11,406 nucleotides of DNA from Clostridia bacterium (GTDB lineage: Bacteria; Bacillota; Clostridia; Oscillospirales; CAG-272), in the NCBI GenBank assembly GCA_017408535.1, contig JAFQUL010000200.1, positions 1 to 11,406 of the forward strand. Reading direction: 5' to 3'. Below the pieces are notes generated by a model, which worked only from the letters and a program-made list of their open reading frames with translations, had not been told where the DNA came from and did no database searches. Position numbers and translations under genes: made by a program. Shown piece after piece: positions 6,401-11,406 of the stretch (positions within the stretch are counted from its first letter, which is position 1; every line of letters starts with the position of its first letter).

Positions 6401-6424
6401 AGGAGTAGTGGGCGCACAAGCGCC
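6401..6424 (+). promoter_or_regulatory. purD leader: Shine-Dalgarno followed by a small GC hairpin
   Basis: AGGAG (6401-6405) is the only good ribosome binding sequence before purD but is 31 bases from the ATG at 6437. Between them GGCGC (6411-6415) pairs with GCGCC (6420-6424) around the loop ACAA. Folding would shorten the effective distance, though still not to the ideal range. An in-frame GTG at 6428 is an alternative, also distant, start. Confidence 0.45.
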
Positions 6425-6436
6425 TGCGTGTATGAA

Positions 6437-7699
6437 ATGGATATACTTGTTGTAGGCGGCGGCGGCCGCGAGCATACCATAATAGAAACTCTCTCCCGCA
6501 GTCCCCGTTGCGGTAAGCTTTACGCAGCTCCCGGCAACGGCGGTATCTCCCGTCTTGCGGAGTGTCTTCCCATTAAGGCGACAGATATTGACGGTGTTGT
6601 AAAGGCGGCAAAGGAAAAGAAAGTAGACCTTGTTTTCGTTGCTCCCGACGATCCCCTTGTTCTCGGTATGGTAGACCGACTTGAGGCAGAGGGTATACGT
6701 GCCTTCGGTCCCAGAGCAAATGCGGCTATCATCGAGGGCAGTAAGGTGTTCTCCAAGGATCTTATGAAGAAATACGGCATCCCCACCGCTGCATACGAGG
6801 TATTTACCGACAGTGATGAGGCGATCGCATATATAAAGGCACAGAACAAGTATCCCACCGTTGTTAAGGCAGAGGGACTTGCTCTCGGCAAGGGCGTTAT
6901 CATTGCTCAGAATTTTGATGAGGCGGCAGATGCGGTAAGAAGCATTATGTGCGACCGTGTGTTCGGTGAGGCAGGCGGCAGAGTGGTTATCGAGGAGTTC
7001 CTCTCCGGTCAGGAGATATCCGTTCTTGCATTTACAGACGGAAAGACTGTTAAGCCTATGGTATCCGCTCAGGACCACAAGAGAGCTTATGATAACGATA
7101 TGGGACCCAATACCGGCGGTATGGGCACCTTCTCTCCCAGCCGTATCTATACTCCCGAGATTGCAGAGACCTGTATGAAGGAGATCTTCGAGCCTACAGT
7201 CAAGGCTATGGCTGCGGAGGGCAGACCCTTTAAGGGCGTTCTTTACTTTGGTCTTATGCTGGCAGGCGGCAAGGTATACGTTATCGAGTATAACGCACGT
7301 TTTGGCGATCCCGAGACTCAGGTAGTTCTTCCCAGACTCAAGACAGACCTTATAGATATAATTGACGCGGTTATAGATGAGAAGCTCTCTGAGATAACCG
7401 TAGAGTGGGCTGACAATGCGGCTGTATGCGTAGTTCTTGCGTCCGGCGGTTATCCTGTTAAGTATGAAAAGGGCTATGAGATATTCGGTACTGACTCCTT
7501 TGAGGGTGATGACAGTATCAGAGTATATCACGCAGGTACTGAGTGCAGAGACGGAAAGTTCTATACCTCCGGCGGCCGTGTTATCGGTGTTACCGCTCTT
7601 GACGAGAATCTTGACAGTGCAATAAAGAGATCCTACAGCGCAGTAGAGAAGATCACCTTCAAGGATATGCACTACAGAAAAGACATCGGTGTAAAATAA
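6437..7699 (+). CDS. purD: Phosphoribosylamine-glycine ligase (GAR synthetase)
   Basis: PurD joins glycine to 5-phosphoribosylamine using ATP, the second step of de novo purine synthesis, in the cytoplasm. The 420-residue product has normal length. The N-terminal MDILVVGGGGREHTI is the classic PurD opening and fixes the start at 6437; the frame extends further upstream only through leader sequence. The ATP-grasp region includes YPTVVKAEGLALGKGV and VIEEFLSGQEISVLAFTDG, then DHKRAYDNDMGPNTGGMGTF, and the PurD signature RFGDPETQVVLP at residues 288-299; the C-terminal domain is complete. It has its own strong promoter, and no other purine gene is in the window. The start is unusual because the only Shine-Dalgarno is far upstream. 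No terminator follows: a stem-loop without a T run separates it from the regulator gene, so read-through into that gene is possible. Confidence 0.95.
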   Translation: MDILVVGGGGREHTIIETLSRSPRCGKLYAAPGNGGISRLAECLPIKATDIDGVVKAAKEKKVDLVFVAPDDPLVLGMVDRLEAEGIRAFGPRANAAIIEGSKVFSKDLMKKYGIPTAAYEVFTDSDEAIAYIKAQNKYPTVVKAEGLALGKGVIIAQNFDEAADAVRSIMCDRVFGEAGGRVVIEEFLSGQEISVLAFTDGKTVKPMVSAQDHKRAYDNDMGPNTGGMGTFSPSRIYTPEIAETCMKEIFEPTVKAMAAEGRPFKGVLYFGLMLAGGKVYVIEYNARFGDPETQVVLPRLKTDLIDIIDAVIDEKLSEITVEWADNAAVCVVLASGGYPVKYEKGYEIFGTDSFEGDDSIRVYHAGTECRDGKFYTSGGRVIGVTALDENLDSAIKRSYSAVEKITFKDMHYRKDIGVK

Positions 7700-7701
7700 T
7701 A

Positions 7702-7738
7702 CTGAAGTAATATGACTGCAAAGTACCATATTATTCAG
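7702..7738 (+). other. Intercistronic stem-loop between purD and the RpiR-type gene
   Basis: CTGAA (7702-7706) pairs with TTCAG (7734-7738), then after a bulged G, TAATATG (7708-7714) pairs with CATATTA (7727-7733); inside, ACT and AGT can close a GCAA loop of the GNRA class, leaving AC bulged. No T run follows, so it is not an ordinary terminator. Candidate roles are mRNA processing, 3'-end protection of purD, or control of the next gene. The loop-side GACTGCAAAG (7714-7723) recurs almost exactly as GACTGCGAAAG (7741-7751) at the following ribosome binding site. Confidence 0.6.
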
Positions 7739-7764
7739 AAGACTGCGAAAGGGGGGTACTCCCG

Positions 7765-8646
7765 TTGAGCGGAGACCTGCTTAAAAGAATACAGACGGGC
7801 ATGTCCGGCTTTTCAAAGGGACAGCGCCTCATAGCCGAATATATCTCGGAGCATTATGACAAGGCGGCATATATGACTGCCGCAAGACTTGGTGCCGTTG
7901 TAAAGGTATCAGAGTCTACTGTTGTCCGTTTTGCAATTGAGCTGGGTTATGACGGATATCCCGGGCTTCAGAGAGCTCTTCAGGAAATGATCCGTACAAA
8001 GCTTACCTCAGTACAGCGCATAGAGGTTGCAAATACCCGTATGACAGATGAAGAAGTCCTTGATAAGGTGCTTCTCTCTGATATGGACAAGATAAAGAGA
8101 ACCATCGAGGCTGTTGACCGTGCTCATTTTGACCGTGCGGTAGACGGTATCGTATCCGCCCGCAATATTTATATTGTGGGTGTAAGATCCTGTGCACCAC
8201 TTGCCTCATTTATGCATTTTTATCTCAACGTTATTTTTGAGAACGTTCGGCTTATTGACTCCGCCGGACCCAGCGAGATGTTTGAGCAGCTTATTCATAT
8301 CGGCAAGGGTGACGTTATGATCGCTATCAGCTTCCCCCGCTATTCTCAGAGAATAATCAGCGGTGTTGATTTTGCCCGTGCTAAGGGTGCAAGAGTTATC
8401 GCACTTACAGACAGCGAGAGCGCGCCCATTGCCGAGAGAGCCAATGACGTTCTTATCGCCAAGAGCGATATGGCATCCTTTGTTGACTCGCTGGTGGCTC
8501 CTCTCTCGATAATAAACGCGATGATCGCGGCTATCGGCAGAAAGAAGCAGGATTACGTAGAGAGCGCTTTTTCAAAGCTTGAGGACGTATGGGAGGAATA
8601 CGGAGTTTACGCCAAGGAGCGTGAGGATGACTCTGATGGAAAATAA
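7765..8646 (+). CDS. MurR/RpiR-family transcriptional regulator (HTH plus SIS domain)
   Basis: The 293-residue product is a DNA-binding regulator that senses a sugar phosphate or related ligand through a SIS domain; the ligand and targets here are unknown. Residues 1-77 form the RpiR-type helix-turn-helix domain, opening with DLLKRIQTGMSGFSKGQRLI, with the likely recognition helix in SESTVVRFAIELGYDGY (49-65). The SIS domain spans about 125-255, with IYIVGVRSC (135-143), MIAISFPRYSQ (185-195) and ARVIALTDS (209-217). I chose the TTG at 7765 because AAAGGGGGG lies eight bases upstream and the family motif starts immediately; the next ATG (7801) would cut into the first helix. The gene overlaps the following flavoprotein gene by 20 bases, and I see no promoter of its own, so it probably leads or continues an operon. 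Confidence 0.9.
   Translation: MSGDLLKRIQTGMSGFSKGQRLIAEYISEHYDKAAYMTAARLGAVVKVSESTVVRFAIELGYDGYPGLQRALQEMIRTKLTSVQRIEVANTRMTDEEVLDKVLLSDMDKIKRTIEAVDRAHFDRAVDGIVSARNIYIVGVRSCAPLASFMHFYLNVIFENVRLIDSAGPSEMFEQLIHIGKGDVMIAISFPRYSQRIISGVDFARAKGARVIALTDSESAPIAERANDVLIAKSDMASFVDSLVAPLSIINAMIAAIGRKKQDYVESAFSKLEDVWEEYGVYAKEREDDSDGK
8614..8619 (+). promoter_or_regulatory. Ribosome binding site that decides the flavoprotein start
   Basis: AAGGAG inside the end of the regulator gene lies seven bases before the ATG at 8627. A second in-frame ATG at 8636 has only GAGG nine bases upstream, so 8627 is preferred. The location within the preceding gene suggests translational coupling. Confidence 0.6.
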
Positions 8647-9874
8647 AAAGACCATCGCCGTTATCGGCGGCGGTGCGGCGGGAATGCTTGCGGCGGGAAG
8701 AGCCGCATCTCTCGGTGCCCGTGTTACCGTTTATGAAAAAAACAGCCGTCCCGGCCGCAAGCTGAGAATAACCGGCAAGGGCCGCTGTAATGTAATAAAC
8801 AACTGTACCCGTGATGAGTTTCTCTCAAACATTCCGAGAAACCCCAGATTCCTCTATACCGCTCTTGCGGAGTTTTCTCCTGCGGATATAATGGATTTCT
8901 TTGAGGAACTCGGTGTTCCTCTTAAGACTGAACGGGGCAACAGAGTGTTTCCGCAGTCTGACAGAGCGGAGGACGTGGTAGACGCTCTTGTGAAATACGT
9001 AAAGAACAGCGGTGCAGTATTCTGCTTTTCTCCCGTAACTGATATCAGAGTATCAGAGGAAGGCGGTTTTACCGTGACCTCACGAGGAGGAGAAACACAT
9101 TTTGACTCGGTGATAATCGCTACAGGCGGTCTTTCATATCCCCTTACCGGCTCTGACGGTGACGGATACAGATTTGCCGAGGCTCTCGGGCACAAAATAG
9201 TTACCCCCAAGGGCTCTCTTGTTCCGCTTGAGGCGGACAAGGCACTTTGCGCCTCAATGATGGGGTTGTCCCTTAAAAATATCGAATTTACAGTCAAGGA
9301 CGAAAAGGGAAAGAAGGCCTTTTCTGAGTTTGGAGAGATGCTGTTCACGCACTTCGGACTCAGCGGACCTACCGTGCTTTCTGCCTCTGCACACCTTGAC
9401 TTTTCAAAACATAGCTATACCGCATACATTGATATGAAGCCGGCACTTGACGAAAAAACGCTTGACGGCCGAATCCTTTCCGATTTTCAGAAATATTCAA
9501 ACAAAGACGTTATAAATGCCCTTGACGATCTTCTTCCTCAGAAGATGATCGCACCTATGATACGTGTCAGCGGCATCGACCCGCGGAAGAAGGTCAACTC
9601 CGTATCAAAGGGTGAGAGACGTGCTTTGCTTGAGAGTATAAAATATTTTAAGATATCCTGGGTAGGGACCCGCCCGGTAACGGAGGCTATAATCACCACC
9701 GGCGGTGTTTCTGTCAAGGAGATAGCACCGGGCAGTATGGAATCAAAGATAGTACCCGGTCTTTACTTTGCAGGCGAGATAATCGACTGTGACGGATATA
9801 CAGGCGGCTTTAATCTGGGCATTGCCTTCTCTACTGCATACGTGGCAGGCGGTGCGGCAGCCGCACAAGAATAA
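8627..9874 (+). CDS. BaiN/HI0933-family FAD-dependent oxidoreductase
   Basis: This 415-residue cytoplasmic flavoprotein matches the HI0933 (YhiN/BaiN-like) family in length and motifs. The FAD-binding Rossmann motif is VIGGGAAGMLAAG (12-24) followed by the strand-end Glu37; the family signature RKLRITGKGRCNVINN is at 44-59. Near the C-terminus ITTGGVSVKEI and GLYFAGEIIDCDGYTGGFNLG form the usual second dinucleotide-binding region. BaiN of Clostridium scindens is linked to bile-acid 7-alpha-dehydroxylation, but here the neighbours are housekeeping genes, so a bile-acid role has no support; the physiological substrate of most members is unknown. The longer frame from 8579 is rejected because its extra residues lie wholly inside the regulator gene and do not match the family. 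The gene overlaps that regulator by 20 bases and is followed by cmk after 20 bases. Confidence 0.9.
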   Translation: MTLMENKKTIAVIGGGAAGMLAAGRAASLGARVTVYEKNSRPGRKLRITGKGRCNVINNCTRDEFLSNIPRNPRFLYTALAEFSPADIMDFFEELGVPLKTERGNRVFPQSDRAEDVVDALVKYVKNSGAVFCFSPVTDIRVSEEGGFTVTSRGGETHFDSVIIATGGLSYPLTGSDGDGYRFAEALGHKIVTPKGSLVPLEADKALCASMMGLSLKNIEFTVKDEKGKKAFSEFGEMLFTHFGLSGPTVLSASAHLDFSKHSYTAYIDMKPALDEKTLDGRILSDFQKYSNKDVINALDDLLPQKMIAPMIRVSGIDPRKKVNSVSKGERRALLESIKYFKISWVGTRPVTEAIITTGGVSVKEIAPGSMESKIVPGLYFAGEIIDCDGYTGGFNLGIAFSTAYVAGGAAAAQE

Positions 9875-9894
9875 ATAAAACAGAGGTAAAATAA

Positions 9895-10557
9895 ATGAAG
9901 ATCGCTATAGACGGCCCCAGCGGTGCGGGAAAAAGCTTTCTTGCAAAACAGATAGCATCAAGACTCGGAATAGTATACGTTGATACCGGCGCGCTCTACC
10001 GCACTGTAGGCCTTGCTGTGAAGCGTGCCGATATCGATCCCCGTGATACTGCGTCGGTCATCCGGCTTCTCCCGGAGATAGAGGTGGAGCTTACTTATAT
10101 TGACGGTATGCAGTGTGTGCTTCTTTCAGGTGAGAATGTAGGGGATAAGATCCGTACACCTGAGATGTCAATGTACGCATCTCTGGTTTCTGCCATCCCC
10201 GAGGTAAGAAAATTCCTGTTCAATACTCAGAGAAGTATTGCCGAGAAGAACAGCGTGGTAATGGACGGGCGTGATATCGGGACCGTTATCCTTCCCGATG
10301 CTGATGTCAAGATCTTCCTTACCGCATCAAACGAAGCAAGAGCTCACCGCAGATATCTTGAGCTTAAGGAGAAGGGTATTGAGACCACTCCCGAGAAGGT
10401 GCTGGAGGAAATGATCGAAAGAGACAGAAATGACAGCACCAGAGATGTCGCTCCCGCAGTAGCCGCTCCCGATGCAGTGCTTCTTGACAACTCACATCTT
10501 GACGGAGAGGGAACTGTACTGAGAGCTCTTGAGATAATCAGCGAGAAGCTCGGATAA
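9895..10557 (+). CDS. cmk: Cytidylate kinase (CMP/dCMP kinase)
   Basis: This enzyme phosphorylates CMP and dCMP with ATP, feeding CTP and dCTP pools and recycling CMP released by phospholipid synthesis. The 220-residue product is of normal length and complete. Visible motifs are the P-loop GPSGAGKS (7-14), DTGALYR (30-36), the CMP-binding GRDIGT (125-130) and the lid-region DRNDSTR (177-183). AGAGGT at 9882-9887 is seven bases before the ATG, and the gap from the flavoprotein gene is 20 bases, so co-transcription is likely. Placement of cmk next to an acyltransferase gene and ispH is a familiar clostridial arrangement and fits a link between nucleotide supply and membrane lipid synthesis. Confidence 0.96.
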   Translation: MKIAIDGPSGAGKSFLAKQIASRLGIVYVDTGALYRTVGLAVKRADIDPRDTASVIRLLPEIEVELTYIDGMQCVLLSGENVGDKIRTPEMSMYASLVSAIPEVRKFLFNTQRSIAEKNSVVMDGRDIGTVILPDADVKIFLTASNEARAHRRYLELKEKGIETTPEKVLEEMIERDRNDSTRDVAPAVAAPDAVLLDNSHLDGEGTVLRALEIISEKLG

Positions 10558-10595
10558 TAAAGCAGACTTATAATGCGAAAGGCATGGTCATAAAG

Positions 10596-11207
10596 ATGAA
10601 GCTTTACAGAAGACTGAAGAAAATTCTCGGTGGATTCCTCAGAGCTATACTCAGGATCCACTCCTACGGAAATGAAAACGAGCCTAAAGAGGGGGGCGTT
10701 ATCGTTTGTGCGAACCATACTTCCTTTCTTGACGTTATCGTTTTGGGTGTGGCTCTTGATCGCCCTGTCAGATATCTTGCAAAGGCGGAGCTGTTCCGTA
10801 TACCTGTGCTGCGAAGTCTGATAAAGGCTCTCGGTGCATATTCGGTTGAGAGAGGCGGCGGTGACGTTGCGGCTATAAAGAAGACTATATCTCTCCTTGG
10901 TGAGGGTGAGTGCGTTGGAATATTCCCTCAGGGACACAGACACAAGAAGGTGCATCCCTCCGAGACCGCTATACATCACGGTGTGGGTATGATAGAGTAC
11001 CGTTCACAGGCGGCAGTGCTTCCGGTTTTTATTAAGACCAAAAATTACAGAATGAGACTTTTCGGCCGTAAGGACGTTTATATAGGTCAGGCAATTTCTT
11101 TTGAGGAGTTTAATTTTGAAGGCGGTAATACCGCAGAATACAAGAGAACGGCGCAGGTCATATTTGACAGGATCATATCCCTTGAGCCGAAGGAAGAAAA
11201 CAAATGA
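10596..11207 (+). CDS. plsC: 1-acyl-sn-glycerol-3-phosphate acyltransferase (PlsC/LPLAT family)
   Basis: The protein acylates lysophosphatidic acid to phosphatidic acid at the inner face of the membrane, by family assignment. From the chosen start it has 203 residues. The catalytic NHxxxxD motif is NHTSFLD (40-46); motif II lies around YLAKAELFRIP (60-70); motif III reads FPQGHRHK (110-117) where FPEGTR is usual; motif IV is LPVFI (142-146). The N-terminus is basic and amphipathic, suiting membrane attachment. Two starts are possible: the ATG at 10584 has AAAGG only one base away, too close, while the ATG at 10596 has it 13 bases away and gives the family-like opening MKLYRRLKKI; I prefer 10596 without certainty. 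The stop overlaps the ispH start by four bases (ATGA), indicating coupled translation. Confidence 0.88.
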   Translation: MKLYRRLKKILGGFLRAILRIHSYGNENEPKEGGVIVCANHTSFLDVIVLGVALDRPVRYLAKAELFRIPVLRSLIKALGAYSVERGGGDVAAIKKTISLLGEGECVGIFPQGHRHKKVHPSETAIHHGVGMIEYRSQAAVLPVFIKTKNYRMRLFGRKDVYIGQAISFEEFNFEGGNTAEYKRTAQVIFDRIISLEPKEENK

Positions 11208-11406
11208 CGGTAACTGTAGCTGAGAATGCAGGCTTTTGCTTTGGCGTAAAGAGAGCAACCGATACCTTGGAAAAACTGATAGACAGCTCTGAGAAGGGAA
11301 CGCGTATCTTTACAGTAGGCGAGCTGATACATAATGCGGATTATAACCGTGAGCTGTCAGAAAAGGGTGTTCGCACAATAGACGCCGATGACACCGCTGA
11401 GCTTGA
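11204..11406 (+). CDS. ispH: 4-hydroxy-3-methylbut-2-enyl diphosphate reductase, N-terminal part (runs off right edge)
   Basis: IspH carries out the last step of the MEP isoprenoid pathway, reducing HMBPP to IPP and DMAPP with an iron-sulfur cluster. Only the first 67 residues are in the window. AENAGFCFGVKRA contains Cys12, the first iron-sulfur ligand (also Cys12 in E. coli), and TVGELIHN supplies His43, matching the substrate-binding His41 of E. coli. The ATG at 11204 lies nine bases after AAGGA (11190-11194) and overlaps the plsC stop as ATGA. In some Clostridia IspH is fused to ribosomal protein S1 domains; that cannot be judged here because the gene is cut. Confidence 0.93.
   Translation, partial: MTVTVAENAGFCFGVKRATDTLEKLIDSSEKGTRIFTVGELIHNADYNRELSEKGVRTIDADDTAEL

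Noticed and set aside
6353..6436. N-terminal extension of purD from a TTG
   Set aside because: The TTG is the -35 box itself and the extension covers the -10 box and leader; transcription should start downstream of it.
6388..6436. Purine riboswitch or PurR operator ahead of purD
   Set aside because: The leader is about 50 bases, too short for the riboswitch, and I see no CCGAACAWT-type PurR box.
7611..7639. Possible promoter near the end of purD (TTGACA followed 17 bases later by TACAGC)
   Set aside because: The -35 box is perfect but the -10 matches poorly and the site lies in conserved coding sequence.
6122..7729. A 535-codon open frame on the minus strand opposite purD
   Set aside because: It has the same register effect as the other long antisense frame, extends across the lgt end and the purD promoter region, and encodes no recognisable protein.
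8579..8626. N-terminal extension of the flavoprotein from an upstream ATG
   Set aside because: The extra 16 residues lie inside the regulator gene, do not match the family, and AAGGAG is positioned for the ATG at 8627.
8627..9874. Bile-acid dehydroxylation enzyme BaiN
   Set aside because: The family match is broad, and no other bai genes are present; the neighbours are housekeeping genes.

Overview
The window looks like chromosomal, largely housekeeping DNA from an anaerobic gut-type Firmicute, most likely a Clostridia member near Ruminococcus/Oscillospiraceae. This is inferred from AGGAG-type ribosome binding sites, near-consensus SigA promoters, rho-independent terminators, a clostridial-looking Lgt variant (GCFLGGCCYG), and the gene order RpiR regulator, HI0933-type flavoprotein, cmk, plsC, ispH. 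No database search was possible, so the lineage is an inference. Every gene I accept is on the + strand. I see no rRNA, tRNA, CRISPR array, transposase or phage gene.

Left part (1-4784). The window opens inside comEC, the DNA-uptake channel gene; its C-terminal metallo-beta-lactamase-like domain has lost expected metal ligands. A clean SigA promoter (1445-1473) and a leader hairpin then precede a 685-residue cytoplasmic protein that looks like a glycoside hydrolase but that I cannot assign to a characterised family. wecB (UDP-GlcNAc 2-epimerase) follows after 19 bases, and a strong terminator closes this probable two-gene operon.

Middle part (4785-6311). An AT-rich intergenic region with nested inverted repeats and its own promoter drives a small membrane protein of the DUF4190-like kind. 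The gene appears frameshifted: restoring one base near 5220 recovers a cysteine-ladder C-terminus that stops at 5350, just ahead of a terminator, whereas the uncorrected frame reads through that terminator. Next is an Lgt-family membrane protein with changes at two positions known to matter in E. coli Lgt, ended by a terminator with a C(UUCG)G loop.

Right part (6312-11406). A perfect-consensus promoter (TTGACA, 17 bases, TATAAT) drives purD, whose start lies unusually far from the only visible Shine-Dalgarno, with a small GC hairpin between. After a conspicuous intercistronic stem-loop comes a tightly packed row: an RpiR/MurR-type regulator with a TTG start, a 20-base overlap into a BaiN/HI0933-type flavoprotein, cmk (CMP kinase), a PlsC-type acyltransferase, and a 4-base ATGA overlap into ispH, which runs off the right edge. 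These genes serve nucleotide, phospholipid and isoprenoid synthesis; their spacing suggests co-transcription.

I did not find a convincing new defence or mobile system. The most rewarding items are the unassigned hydrolase-like protein beside wecB, the frameshifted cysteine-ladder protein, the degenerate ComEC domain, the Lgt variant, and the leader structures ahead of the hydrolase-like gene, purD and the regulator.
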